From DASQUK01 sp035697145 (GTDB lineage: Bacteria > Actinomycetota > Acidimicrobiia > Acidimicrobiales > VFJN01): DNA of 64,000 bases. The stretch is from NCBI GenBank assembly GCA_035697145.1, contig DASSDL010000080.1, positions 1 to 64,000 of the forward strand. The letters are read 5' to 3'. A program made the position numbers and the translations under genes. Under the pieces are notes generated by a model. The model was not told where the DNA came from. It saw nothing but the letters and a program-made list of their open reading frames with translations, and made no database searches. This document shows positions 40,273-49,358 of this stretch, piece by piece. Each line of letters starts with the position of its first letter. Within the stretch, counting starts at the first letter, position 1.

Positions 40273-40998
40273 GTAGCTCAACTGCTCGTCCCAGTCGAAC
40301 GGGCGACCCTCCCGGGTGAAGTCGAAAAGGTTCCACAGCGGTTCGAGGGTGCCGACGTGGCGGGGATCCTGGCCTGGCTCCGTCGGGGCATAGAGGAGCT
40401 CCGATCCCCACGAATGGCGGATGGTCTCGCCGTCGCGGTGGAACACGTTCAGCATCGGCCGCTGGTCGCCCGCCGGCGTCTCGGCGTGGTAGTCACGGTT
40501 GTAGGTGTTCCCGGCCGAGGACAGCAGCCGCAACCGTCGCCAGCCACGCTCCTCGGCGAACGTGAGGAGCCGCGGGAGCGGGGTCTTCGCCACCACCGCC
40601 AGGTTGAGCCGCTGGGAGGCGTGCTCGGCGGCGCCGTCGAGCTGGTCCACCAGGGCCGTGCAGGACGGGCACGGTCCCTCGAGAATAGGTAGGAGCGCAG
40701 TCTTGCCCCCGCTCGGCCCCGGCCGGTCGTCGCTCGGGTCGCGGGGAAACATGGCGCTGTAGATCACCAGCGAGTCCCTGCCCGGCGCAAAGAGATCGGA
40801 CAACCGAACATCGGTGGGCGCGCCGCTCGGGCCCGCGCCCTTGAAGACGTAGTCCTCCGGGACGGCGCCGCCGGGCGGCAGCCGCCGGCGTGCTGCGGCC
40901 ACCCGCTCCATGGCGCGGCGCAGCTCGATCTCCTCGTCGAGCAGCCGGGACCGCGCCGTTCGATACTCGGCCGATTCGCCCGGGAACGTGATGCTCAT
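40267..40998 (-). CDS. DUF899 family thioredoxin-like protein
   Basis: A 243-residue protein of the DUF899 family. The N-terminus FPGESAEYRTARSRLLDEEI is a helical lead-in, followed by a thioredoxin-like fold: DYVFKGAGPSGAPTDVRLSD, LVIYSAMFPR, and the GPCPSCTALVDQL motif with a C-P-S-C pair in the redox position. The C-terminus DFTREGRPFDWDEQLSY is strongly conserved in the family (...P.W...L.Y). These proteins look like peroxiredoxin relatives but their reaction is unproved. A GGAGACGAG site precedes the ATG at 40998. Confidence 0.9.
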   Translation of the reverse strand: MSITFPGESAEYRTARSRLLDEEIELRRAMERVAAARRRLPPGGAVPEDYVFKGAGPSGAPTDVRLSDLFAPGRDSLVIYSAMFPRDPSDDRPGPSGGKTALLPILEGPCPSCTALVDQLDGAAEHASQRLNLAVVAKTPLPRLLTFAEERGWRRLRLLSSAGNTYNRDYHAETPAGDQRPMLNVFHRDGETIRHSWGSELLYAPTEPGQDPRHVGTLEPLWNLFDFTREGRPFDWDEQLSYS

Positions 40999-41052
40999 GG
41001 CTCGTCTCCTAACGCGGTCCTCGGGGTATAGGACCGCCCGGGGACCTCGGAT

Positions 41053-42174
41053 TCATCGCGCAACGAACCGGACGTCGTGGCCGCCGGCATCGGGCGCGAG
41101 AAGGCGCATCAGCCTCCGCCCCTCGGTGGCCACGGCGGACCGTGCCCGCTGGTTCAGCCGCACCGCGTGGTCGACGACGATGGCGGCGGCCCCGCCGTCG
41201 CGGTCGTGCTCCAGCCGCCAGGTGCCGCACCCGAAGCCGTCGTGGAGCACCGACCCGCTGACCCGTCGATCGGCACCGAACAGGCGGGCACGGACTCGGT
41301 CGTCGGGCGGGAAGAAGCGGCTGCGGTCGTCGTGCGAGAGCAACACGTTGTCGTACTCGGGCAGGAACCGTGGTGGCGCCGGTGTGTCCGGGTCGGGTCG
41401 AGGCGCATCCTGGACGTCGAACAGCTCCCGGCCCCGCTCGTCACGGAACGGCCGAAGACGCGGTCGCAACCGGTCCACGACCTCCCTCAGCCCGGTCAGG
41501 CGCGACCACGTCGCCACGTCGGCCACGGCCGCCGGGCCGAACGCGGCGAAGTAGCGCATAATCACCTCGTCGATCGGCGGGTCGCTCGCAAGCGGACGGC
41601 CCAACCACGACTCGACGGTGGTCACCTTCACCTGGCCGCTGCGGCCCCACACCCCCCGGGGTGGAGCCTGGACGAGGCCGAGCTTGCACCGGCAGGCATA
41701 GGCCAGGGCAGCGGCATCCAGCTCGGGAAACCTCTCGGCCAGCGCGGCGCGCAGCTCGGTGTTGCTCAGCGGCTGCTCGGCCAGGACCTGGCGGGCGAAG
41801 TCCAGGACCGGGTCGAGGTCGACGCCCCGCAGCGGTGGCCCGTGGTCGCGGTGCCTGGTCAGCTCCGCATCGAGCACGGGCTGGGCGAGGGACCGCAGCA
41901 CCAGGCAGTCGACGGCGGTGACGAGGTGGATGGTGGCACGCATGACGACGATCCGGACCGCTCGGCGGTCGAGCATCGCTTGCGACAGATCGTCGGGTCG
42001 GAACCCGTCCAGGCGGGACCAGAGGGCGTGGTAGGGGTTGAGGGGCACCTGCGCTTGGAGCCCGACCAGATGCTCGACCGCGTCCAGGGCGGGCAGGGCG
42101 GTTCGCTCGAGCAGCAGTTGGCGTGCGAGCGTGGCGCGGTTGAGCGCGCGTCGGGTCAGGACGTCCGCGGTCAT
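41053..42174 (-). CDS. Winged-helix DNA-binding domain protein (AlkZ/YcaQ-like)
   Basis: A 373-residue protein of the winged-helix family related to AlkZ/YcaQ. The N-terminus LTRRALNRATLARQLLLER with EHLVGLQAQVPLNPYHALWS (the G-L-Q-A-Q motif) is diagnostic. Repeated winged-helix units follow, and near the C-terminus FLPEYDNVLLSHDDRSRFFP matches the family L-P-x-Y-D-x-x-x-L block. Some members excise DNA crosslinks or alkylated bases, but actinobacterial copies like this are mostly uncharacterised. The catalytic Q-x-D or Q-x-Q motif of true glycosylases cannot be assigned with certainty. Confidence 0.87.
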   Translation of the reverse strand: MTADVLTRRALNRATLARQLLLERTALPALDAVEHLVGLQAQVPLNPYHALWSRLDGFRPDDLSQAMLDRRAVRIVVMRATIHLVTAVDCLVLRSLAQPVLDAELTRHRDHGPPLRGVDLDPVLDFARQVLAEQPLSNTELRAALAERFPELDAAALAYACRCKLGLVQAPPRGVWGRSGQVKVTTVESWLGRPLASDPPIDEVIMRYFAAFGPAAVADVATWSRLTGLREVVDRLRPRLRPFRDERGRELFDVQDAPRPDPDTPAPPRFLPEYDNVLLSHDDRSRFFPPDDRVRARLFGADRRVSGSVLHDGFGCGTWRLEHDRDGGAAAIVVDHAVRLNQRARSAVATEGRRLMRLLAPDAGGHDVRFVAR

Positions 42175-42195
42175 GGCGGCGAGTTTGACGCGTGT

Positions 42196-43098
42196 CTAGG
42201 GTCGGCCGCCTGCCAGGTCGTGCGGCCCGAACGGCAGGTAGCCACCGGCCTGGCGCACGGCGGCGCTCCACGGTTCGACGATCCCGACCAGCTCGTCGAG
42301 GCCGGGGCCCAGCGCCTCGATCGCCGGCCGCATGTGGCGGTCGGTGGCGACCTCGACCGCCTCGCGCTCGACACGCCCGGGTTCGGAGAATCCGTCCCCG
42401 TCGAGCAGCCCGCGGCTGCGCAGGCGCACCATGGCCTCGTCGAGCTCCACCGACGACCAGGCCCGGCTGCGGATGTAGCTGCGCAGCGGCAGTCCCCAGT
42501 ACAGCTCGGTGAGCAGGCCGATCTCCACGGCGTCGAACCCGGCGGTGGTCCACGCTGCCGTGTGCGCGTCGCCGCGGAACTCCCGCAGCAGATCGGCGAG
42601 CCGCCAGGCGTCGCCGAGGGGGTCGCCGGGGAGCCCCAACGAGCGCAGCCCGGCATACAAGGGTCGGCCCTCCACCCGGAGTGGATCGGTGGCGCGCGCC
42701 AGCAGCGCAGTCACCTGCGCCAGGCTCGCCGGCGACTCGCCGAGGATGCGCGCCAGCTGGGCGGTGGCGCCCCGGGTCCGCGCCGTGGCGATGGTGGCGG
42801 CGTCGGTCAGCTCCCACCCGTGCGCTACCGCCGGCACCACGACCGCCGGATTGAACACGGCGAAGGCGGCGGCCACCAGTTCGCCCGGGACCTGCCCGAG
42901 CGCCGAGCCGCGGCTGCAGAAGTAGGCGGGTCCGTCGGGCAGCTGCACGCCGTCGGCGACGGTGCCCGGGCTCGGGCCGAACCCCAGCGCCACGTATTCC
43001 CCGTGGCACTCGGGCGAGAAGTACACCTGCCCGACGAACGGCTCGATCGTCGCCGCCAGCCGTCGGGCCCGGCGCGACAGGGTCTGGTCGTCGATCAC
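42196..43098 (-). CDS. SCO6745-type conserved protein
   Basis: A 300-residue protein. It begins RRARRLAATIEPFVGQVYFSP, then YVALGFGPSPGTVADGVQLP, then DGPAYFCSRGSALGQVPGEL, the recognisable pattern of the SCO6745/SalK-like actinobacterial family. A central helical part (AVFNPAVVVPAVAHGWELT) is followed by a winged-helix-like region: LTELYWGLPLRSYIRSRAW and LRSRGLLDGDGFSEPG. It ends PWSAAVRQAGGYLPFG. The biochemical role is unknown. It lies 22 bases after the dehydrogenase and 21 before the winged-helix gene, all leftward. Confidence 0.78.
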   Translation of the reverse strand: MIDDQTLSRRARRLAATIEPFVGQVYFSPECHGEYVALGFGPSPGTVADGVQLPDGPAYFCSRGSALGQVPGELVAAAFAVFNPAVVVPAVAHGWELTDAATIATARTRGATAQLARILGESPASLAQVTALLARATDPLRVEGRPLYAGLRSLGLPGDPLGDAWRLADLLREFRGDAHTAAWTTAGFDAVEIGLLTELYWGLPLRSYIRSRAWSSVELDEAMVRLRSRGLLDGDGFSEPGRVEREAVEVATDRHMRPAIEALGPGLDELVGIVEPWSAAVRQAGGYLPFGPHDLAGGRP

Positions 43099-43120
43099 CG
43101 ATGCGCCTCCATCGAACCCG

Positions 43121-44161
43121 TCAGGGAACCACCAGGATCTTGCAGTGCCGCTCGGGATCGGCCAGTGCGCGGAAGGCTTCGGGCGCGGCGTCGAGCCCCA
43201 CCTCGCTGGTGATCAGCGGGGCGACGTCGATCTCGCCTTCGGCGATCGAGCGGAGGCTGGCCTCGAACTCCGCGGGGTCGTACCCCAGCACGAACTGCAG
43301 GCTCAGCTCCTTGGCGATCCCGCAGAAGGGCGTGACCGTGTCGGGCTGCATGCACACACCCACCACCACGATGCGGCTCTGCGCCGGCGCCCGGCGCAAC
43401 GCGTCGTCGATGATGCCGGGCACCCCGATCGCCTCGAACACGACGGGTGCCTGGCCCCGTCCGGCCCGCGTCCAGGCGTCGAAGGCGGGTTCGTCCACCG
43501 GATCCACGGCCTCGTGGGCGCCTATGACCGTGGCCAGCGCCCTGCGGGCCGGGGACAGGTCGGCGGCCACGATCGGCTCCACCGCCCGCAGCCCGAGTGC
43601 TGCGATCACGGCCAGGCCCACCGGGCCGCAGCCCAGCACGACCGCGCCGTCGCCGGGGCCGATCCCCGAGCGGTTGACGGCGTGGAGGCCGACCGCCATC
43701 GGCTCGGCCAAGGCCGCATGGCGCGGATCCAGCCCGTTGGGCACGACCTGCACGAACGGCGCCGACAGCAGGATGCGCTCGCCGTAGCCGGCCGGGAGGT
43801 CGTTGCTGTACACGATGTCTCGCAGGCCCGTCGGCGTGAGCATGATCGGGACGGAGGTGACGATCGTCCCCGGCGGGGGCCCGACCGTGTCGGGACCGAC
43901 CTCCAGCACTTCGGCGGCGAACTCGTGGCCCATGAACACGTCCCGACCCAGGTCGAGCGGTGGTGCCCCGAAGTCGGGTAGCCCCTCCATGTCGGCCATC
44001 AGGCCCAGCATGGTGGCTGCGTGCTGGACGAAGTGCAGGTCCGAGCCGCAGATCCCACAGGCCCTGACCTGTGCCAGGACCTGTCCGAAGCCCGGCTGGG
44101 GATCCGGCGCGTCGTCCCGAACGATCAGTTGGGATGCTCCGCGCAGCACCAGCGCCCGCAT
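43121..44161 (-). CDS. Zinc-type alcohol dehydrogenase-like oxidoreductase (MDR family)
   Basis: A 346-residue medium-chain dehydrogenase. The catalytic-zinc segment is ACGICGSDLHF (Cys, near residue 37) with GHEFAAEV providing His-Glu. The Rossmann loop AVVLGCGPVGLAVIAALG (G-x-G-x-x-G) and an acidic strand end AADLS favour NAD(H). The usual four-Cys structural zinc lobe is missing: the region after GHE has no such Cys cluster. A YSNDLPAGYGERILLS segment marks the threonine/sorbitol dehydrogenase-like subgroup. Its ATG overlaps the LLM gene's stop (TGATG), so the two likely act in one pathway. Substrate unknown. Confidence 0.9.
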   Translation of the reverse strand: MRALVLRGASQLIVRDDAPDPQPGFGQVLAQVRACGICGSDLHFVQHAATMLGLMADMEGLPDFGAPPLDLGRDVFMGHEFAAEVLEVGPDTVGPPPGTIVTSVPIMLTPTGLRDIVYSNDLPAGYGERILLSAPFVQVVPNGLDPRHAALAEPMAVGLHAVNRSGIGPGDGAVVLGCGPVGLAVIAALGLRAVEPIVAADLSPARRALATVIGAHEAVDPVDEPAFDAWTRAGRGQAPVVFEAIGVPGIIDDALRRAPAQSRIVVVGVCMQPDTVTPFCGIAKELSLQFVLGYDPAEFEASLRSIAEGEIDVAPLITSEVGLDAAPEAFRALADPERHCKILVVP

Positions 44162-45396
44162 CAGCCCACCTTCGCCTCACCATCGCCGCCTGCGGGCGCG
44201 CCCTTGGCCTGCGCCTCGTCCACGTGGGCCGTGATGGCGTTGAGGATGGCCTGGCCGGCGGCACCGAACAGATCGCCCCGCTTCTCCACCGCCCACTCGT
44301 GCGACGCCCGAGGCGCGGCGAGCTGCCCGGTGAAGTGAGGAACGACCTCGCGGGCGAACAGGCGGTAGGAGCGCATGGTCGCCTCTGGGTCGGCCCAGTC
44401 ATGGCCCAGCAACAGGAACGTGCCGAACCCGCCCGACTGCTCCAGCAAGCCCTCGATGTAGGCGATGGCATCGTCCGGGGTGCCGATGACGACGTTGCCG
44501 GACTCGGCGTAGGTTTCGACGAACGCCCGCGGCGTGCGGGGCTTGCCGTCGACCTGGTTGGCCAACGGCACGAACCCTGCGCCACCCCCGAAGTAGTCGG
44601 CGAAGTCGGCCAGGCCGTGGGTGCAGTCCTCGATGGCCTGGTCTCGGGTCTCGGCGAGGTGCACGGCTCCCAGGACTCGCCAGCTCCGACGATCGGGCTC
44701 GGGGCGGCCGGCAGCACGCGCCTGTTCCTGCACCACACCCCAGGCCTGGCCGATGGCGGCGAAGCCCTCGAGCAGGGTCATCGACAGCGACAGCAGTGAC
44801 ACGCCGTAGGTGCCGGCCAGCCGCGGGCCGGAGGGCGAAACCATGGCCGCGACGGCCACCTCGAAATGGGGCTGGGTGTAGGGGCGCACCTGGAGCCGGC
44901 AGTCGCGCATCGTGAACCAGTCGGTCTGGCGCGTGACCGGCTCGTCGGCCCGCAGCAGGGCCAGGATCGCCTCGAGCGACTCCTCCATCATCCGCCGCTG
45001 GTCCACCGGGTCGATGCCCAGCATGAAGGCGTCGCTGGGCAGCGCCCCCGGTCCGGCGCCGAAGATGACGCGACCCTTGGTGAGGTGGTCGAGCAGCACC
45101 AGCCGGTCGGCGACCAACCACGGATGGTGGTACGGGAGCGATACCACGCCGGTCCCGAGCATAACGTGGCGTGTGCGCTCGGCGGCGGCCGCAATGAACA
45201 CCTCGGGGCAGGCGATGATCTCGTAGCCCCCCGAGTGGTGCTCGCCGAACCAGACCTCGTCGTAGCCGAGGCGGTCGAGCGCGACCACGCGGTCGAGGTC
45301 GTACTCCAGCGCCAGGGTCGGGTTCTGCCCGACCGGGTGGAACGGGGCGAAGAACGCGCCGAAGCGCAACGGCCAGGGCGCGGGCACGGCGCTCAC
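44161..45396 (-). CDS. LLM class flavin-dependent oxidoreductase
   Basis: About 411 residues from a GTG at 45396 (VSAVPAPWPLRFGAFFAPFH); an upstream extension has no ribosome-binding site. It is a luciferase-like monooxygenase of the bacterial luciferase alpha-type: FGAFFAPFHPVGQNP, DEVWFGEHHSGGYEI, MLGTGVVSLPYHHP, and the G-R-V-I-F-G-A-G-P-G loop. The EHH pair is typical of FMN-dependent two-component monooxygenases. The C-terminus is Ala/Gly-rich. It heads a leftward run with a dehydrogenase, SCO6745-type and winged-helix proteins, suggesting a small catabolic or detoxification unit. Confidence 0.88.
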   Translation of the reverse strand: MSAVPAPWPLRFGAFFAPFHPVGQNPTLALEYDLDRVVALDRLGYDEVWFGEHHSGGYEIIACPEVFIAAAAERTRHVMLGTGVVSLPYHHPWLVADRLVLLDHLTKGRVIFGAGPGALPSDAFMLGIDPVDQRRMMEESLEAILALLRADEPVTRQTDWFTMRDCRLQVRPYTQPHFEVAVAAMVSPSGPRLAGTYGVSLLSLSMTLLEGFAAIGQAWGVVQEQARAAGRPEPDRRSWRVLGAVHLAETRDQAIEDCTHGLADFADYFGGGAGFVPLANQVDGKPRTPRAFVETYAESGNVVIGTPDDAIAYIEGLLEQSGGFGTFLLLGHDWADPEATMRSYRLFAREVVPHFTGQLAAPRASHEWAVEKRGDLFGAAGQAILNAITAHVDEAQAKGAPAGGDGEAKVG

Positions 45397-45463
45397 CGCC
45401 CCCGCGTACGAACATCGGAACGGATCACTGCCTGTCGACCTCCCCCTGTGGCCTGGCACGTGG

Positions 45464-45534
45464 TAACGGCCGTTATCGGCAACCTAGCCTGCGGGGGGAG
45501 ATGTCACCGATTCGGGGTCCGGACCCCGTAGACT
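45464..45534. promoter_or_regulatory. Palindromes upstream of HelZ-like gene
   Basis: Two perfect palindromes lie in the divergent gap: TAACGGCCGTTA at 45464-45475 and CGGGGTCCGGACCCCG at 45513-45528. The second directly abuts TAGACT (45529-45534), a -10 candidate for the rightward helicase gene, placing it in the promoter spacer. These may be operators for helicase expression or for the leftward LLM gene. No matching regulator is identified. Confidence 0.45.
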
Positions 45535-45595
45535 GACTGAAGCCATCCCCCTGGGTAGATGGCGGACACCTGGCCGTGCGGCGCCGTACGTCGAC

Positions 45596-48500
45596 ATGGG
45601 CCAGCAGACGATGGAGACCCAACTGGACCAAACCAGCTTCGAGGCGCTCGTCGCGTCCGAGGTCGACGGGCAGATCGCGGCAGACGACCTGTCGGCGCTC
45701 GCAGCGCAGCCGCAGCGCTGGGCCGCGACCTTGCACCACATGCTCGAGGAGATCGAGGACACGCTGGAGGCAGTGGCGCGCTCGGACCGCTACGAGCGCG
45801 ACCAGGCACTCGCCGACCTGTCCGACGAGCGCGCCGCTGTCGCGGCTGCACTGCGGCGGGTGACGGGGGAGGACGTGGATCTTCCCGACCCCACCACCTT
45901 GGGCGATGGTGACGACGCGCCCATGGCCACGTCGGGCGAGCCGAAGGCCGAGCTGGTGCAGGCCCCGGCGCTGCAGGCGTCGTGGGCGCCCGGCGAGGTG
46001 GTGCTGTGGGCCGGCAATCCGTCGGCCATGTCCGCCAGCGGCGAGGACCTGCAGCGGCTGATCGACGAGGCTGGCGGCTCGGCCATCGAGTGGGAGAAGC
46101 ACAAGGGCACCCCGCTGCCCTCCGGGGATCGGGCGCCGGCCGTCTCCGCCCCGCTCACCGCGGCCCTCGGCTGGCTCGTCGGTGTGGGAGCCGGGCAGCT
46201 AGCCCTGGATGCCGGGGCCAGCGTGCGTTGGCTCGGCGAGGTGGCGGCCTGGGCCACCGACCTGGTGGCGCAGGGTCGCATGGTGCCTACCCTTCGCCGC
46301 GGGGGATCCGCCACCGGCCGCGGCCGCCAGCGCAGCGGCTCCTACGTCGTCCAATGGATCGCTGCCGTCGTCGAACGGCAGCGCATCCGCGAGCTGTCGG
46401 TCCGGATGCCCGGCCCAGTTCGGGCCTTCGACCCGTCCACCGGGCCCGAGCGGCTCTGCCGCACCGTGCTGAACGCCGCGGTCGACGCCGTGTGCCGCGC
46501 GGGGGCGGCCCGGCTGGTCACGGCCGCGACCCCGCCGGTGGCGCGTAGCCGCCGCGACGTGGCCGAGGCCGTGCTGGCGGGGCTGGCAGGCGAGGCGTTC
46601 GCTGCCGCCCACGGCCCCGCCACCGAGGTGGCCGACGACCTCCGCCGGTGGGCGGCGCCGGTGGTGGGGGACGGCGACGTCGGGCTGATCGTGCGGCTCG
46701 ACCCCCCCGAGGCCGACGGGGGTTGGCTCCTGACCGTGGACGCCACCGGGCTGGAACGCCAGCCGCTCCCGGTCGAGCAGGCGGTGACGGCGTCCGGCGC
46801 CAAGGCCCAACGGGTCGAGGCCCAGCTGCGCCGCCTGGAGCGGCTCCTCCCCGCGCTCGGTCGCACTGGGCGACGTGGTCACGTCGTCCTCGGGGTCGAC
46901 GAGGCCTGGGAGCTCATGACCCGCACCGGGCGGGTCATGCAGTCGGTCGGCTTCGACGTGCGGGTGCCCACCGCGTCGTGGACCCGGCCGTCGCCCCGCC
47001 TGCGGCTCGAGGCCGCGGGACCCGCCGGACCCGCCCGGGTGGGGCCCAACCAGCTGTCCAAGGTCCGCTGGTCGGTGTTGTTCGACGACCTCGAGCTCGA
47101 TGCCGCCGCCATCGCCCGCCTCACTGCCCAGGCGCGGCCGCTCGTCCGCGCCAAGGGGCGCTGGGTCGAGCTCGACCACGCCGACCTCGAGGCGGCCGCC
47201 AAGGCATTGGCCGAACAGGGCGGGTCCACAGAGCTCGCCGGTGCCGCCATCCTGCGCCACGCCGTCGGCTTGGAGGAGTGCGCCCTCGCCGGGCCGGCGA
47301 TGGTGGCCGGCAGCGGTTGGGCCGTCGAGCTGGTGCGGGGTGCCAGCGACGAGCCGCCGGCGCCGCTCGGTCCGCCCGACGGCTTCGTCGGCAAGCTGCG
47401 GAGCTACCAGGCCGAGGCCCGGGGCTGGCTGGCGTTCCTCGATCGGGTGGGGCTCGGTGGCTGCCTGGCCATGGACATGGGCCTCGGCAAGACCCCGACG
47501 ATGCTGGCGCACCTGCTGGACACGCGCGGGCAGGGCCCGGTGCTGGTGATCGCCCCGCCCGCGGTGCTGGGCAACTGGGCGGCCGAGGCCAAGCGGTTCA
47601 CCCCCGACCTGCGGGTCCAGGTCCACCACGGCGCCGCCCGCGCCGAGGCCGACGAGGTCGCCGCGGTGGCCGACGACGCCGACGTGGTGCTCACCACGTA
47701 CGGCACGGCCGTGCGTGACGTCGACGCGCTGGCCACCATCGACTGGCACCGGGTCGTGCTCGACGAGGCCCAGGCGATCAAGAATCCCGCCAGCGAGGCG
47801 GCGCGCGAGCTACGGCGCATTCCAGCCCGGTCACGCCTGGCGCTGACGGGCACTCCGATCGAGAACGGGCTCGGCGACCTGTGGTCGATCCTCGACTACA
47901 CCAATCCGGGCCTCGTGGGCCCCCGCCCGGCCTTCATCCAACAACTGTCGACGCCGCGCAACGGTTCCGACGCCCCCGGCGAGGCGGCACTGCGGGCCCT
48001 GAACGGCCTGCTGGTCTTCCGGCGCACCAAGGCCGAGCCCGAGATCGCCGCCGAGCTGCCCGACAAGATCGACGAGCTCGACCACTGCGGCATGACCGCC
48101 GAGCAGATCGGCCTCTACCAGGCCGTGCTCGACAACCTGCTGGGCGTCAACGTCGGTACCGAGGACCGCCGATCCCGCACCGGCCAGGTGCTCGCCGCCA
48201 TCACCGCCCTCAAGCAGATCTGCGACCATCCGGCCGCGTACCTCGACGACGACGAGGGACCGCTCGAGGGCCGGTCGGGCAAGCTCGCCCGGCTCGACGA
48301 GCTCGTCGACAACGTGTTCGCCGCCGGGGAACGCGTGCTGGTGTTCAGCCACTTCGCCCGCTGGGGGGAGCGCTTGGCCGAGCACCTGACCAAGCGGACC
48401 GGTGTCCCCGTGGCCTGCTACCACGGTGGCCTGACCCGGGGCACCCGCGACCGCCTGGTGCGCGAGTTCCAGGAGGGCACGGGGCCGGGAGCCCTGGTGC

Positions 48501-48874
48501 TGTCGATCAAGGCCGGAGGGTCGGGGCTCAACCTCACCGCCGCCAACCACGTCGTGCTGTACGACCGCTGGTGGAACCCGGCGGTCGAGGACCAGGCTCG
48601 CGACCGAGCCTGGCGCATCGGCCAGGCCAACACGGTCATCAGTCACCGGCTCGTGTGCCCCGGCACTGTGGACGAGCAGGTGGAGGAGGTCGTGGCGGGC
48701 AAGCGCCGCATCGCCGACCTGGTGCTCCCGGCCAGCAGCTCGGTCGGCGACCTCACGCCCGACCAGCTGCGTCAGGCGCTGGGCCTGCGTTCGGAGGCGC
48801 TGGTGGACGAGACCACCGCCGACACGCTCGCCCACGACCAGGCCGACAAGCCCGACAAGGAGGCGGCGGCGTGA
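45596..48874 (+). CDS. SNF2-family DEAD/DEAH-type helicase (HelZ-like)
   Basis: A 1,092-residue Swi2/Snf2 ATPase of the type called HelZ in mycobacteria. Residues ~95-590 include the SNF2-associated (DUF3670) region. The core starts near 598 (LRSYQAEARGWLAF): Walker A MDMGLGKTPTM (~627), motif II DEAQ (~722, replacing DEAH), LTGTPIEN, then VLVFSHFARW and motif VI DQARDRAWRIGQ (~1000). It should remodel DNA-protein complexes using ATP. The first ~90 residues are acidic and helical (FEALVASEVDGQIAADDLSA; EEIEDTLEAVARSDRYERDQ) and not part of the core. ATG 45611 is an alternative start. The usual SWIM zinc-finger partner gene is absent. Confidence 0.92.
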   Translation: MGQQTMETQLDQTSFEALVASEVDGQIAADDLSALAAQPQRWAATLHHMLEEIEDTLEAVARSDRYERDQALADLSDERAAVAAALRRVTGEDVDLPDPTTLGDGDDAPMATSGEPKAELVQAPALQASWAPGEVVLWAGNPSAMSASGEDLQRLIDEAGGSAIEWEKHKGTPLPSGDRAPAVSAPLTAALGWLVGVGAGQLALDAGASVRWLGEVAAWATDLVAQGRMVPTLRRGGSATGRGRQRSGSYVVQWIAAVVERQRIRELSVRMPGPVRAFDPSTGPERLCRTVLNAAVDAVCRAGAARLVTAATPPVARSRRDVAEAVLAGLAGEAFAAAHGPATEVADDLRRWAAPVVGDGDVGLIVRLDPPEADGGWLLTVDATGLERQPLPVEQAVTASGAKAQRVEAQLRRLERLLPALGRTGRRGHVVLGVDEAWELMTRTGRVMQSVGFDVRVPTASWTRPSPRLRLEAAGPAGPARVGPNQLSKVRWSVLFDDLELDAAAIARLTAQARPLVRAKGRWVELDHADLEAAAKALAEQGGSTELAGAAILRHAVGLEECALAGPAMVAGSGWAVELVRGASDEPPAPLGPPDGFVGKLRSYQAEARGWLAFLDRVGLGGCLAMDMGLGKTPTMLAHLLDTRGQGPVLVIAPPAVLGNWAAEAKRFTPDLRVQVHHGAARAEADEVAAVADDADVVLTTYGTAVRDVDALATIDWHRVVLDEAQAIKNPASEAARELRRIPARSRLALTGTPIENGLGDLWSILDYTNPGLVGPRPAFIQQLSTPRNGSDAPGEAALRALNGLLVFRRTKAEPEIAAELPDKIDELDHCGMTAEQIGLYQAVLDNLLGVNVGTEDRRSRTGQVLAAITALKQICDHPAAYLDDDEGPLEGRSGKLARLDELVDNVFAAGERVLVFSHFARWGERLAEHLTKRTGVPVACYHGGLTRGTRDRLVREFQEGTGPGALVLSIKAGGSGLNLTAANHVVLYDRWWNPAVEDQARDRAWRIGQANTVISHRLVCPGTVDEQVEEVVAGKRRIADLVLPASSSVGDLTPDQLRQALGLRSEALVDETTADTLAHDQADKPDKEAAA

Positions 48875-48962
48875 GCGAACACGACGTGCGAGCGGACCAT
48901 AGGCACAGTGCCCCATTCCTACGAAACGGTCATTTGCTCGTCGGCATGCCGGAGGTACTCCA

Positions 48963-49238
48963 ATGAGCACCCGTCGCCGGCGCCGCTCCCAGAACCCGCC
49001 CTCCAAGGCGCAAGCCTTCTGGGCCGACAACGGCTACCAGCCGTCCCCGAGCCCGCAGATCCGGCCTACGTCCGATCCCGGCGCGCTGCCGCGCTCCCTC
49101 GGCGACCCACCGTTGGCGCCGGCCGTGTCGCAACACCACCTCGATGCGGTGTACGAGGAGGCAGTTCGGGCCGCGATTGCACTGGCGGCGGCCAACGGGC
49201 TGGTCGCCGCGGACGCCGACGACGGCGACGAGGGCTGA
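48963..49238 (+). CDS. Small conserved protein after the helicase gene
   Basis: A 91-residue protein with a good CGGAGG site before ATG 48963. It has a basic, Arg-rich start (MSTRRRRRSQNPPSKAQAFW), a Pro-rich disordered middle (SPSPQIRPTSDPGALPRSLG) and a helical C-terminus (HHLDAVYEEAVRAAIALAAA) ending in Asp/Glu. The basic head and acidic tail suggest a nucleic-acid-associated or partner protein. It is 88 bases downstream of the HelZ-like gene and could work with it; I recognise no family. Confidence 0.6.
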   Translation: MSTRRRRRSQNPPSKAQAFWADNGYQPSPSPQIRPTSDPGALPRSLGDPPLAPAVSQHHLDAVYEEAVRAAIALAAANGLVAADADDGDEG

Positions 49239-49358
49239 ACCTACTGCTTTCGTGCCTTGGAATAGCTCTACCCCGGTTGTCGCCCAGCCGTCCCCGCATG
49301 CCAACCTTGTTCCGACGGCGTCCGCCCGCTGGGCCGGTGACGCGGGGAGGGATATTTG

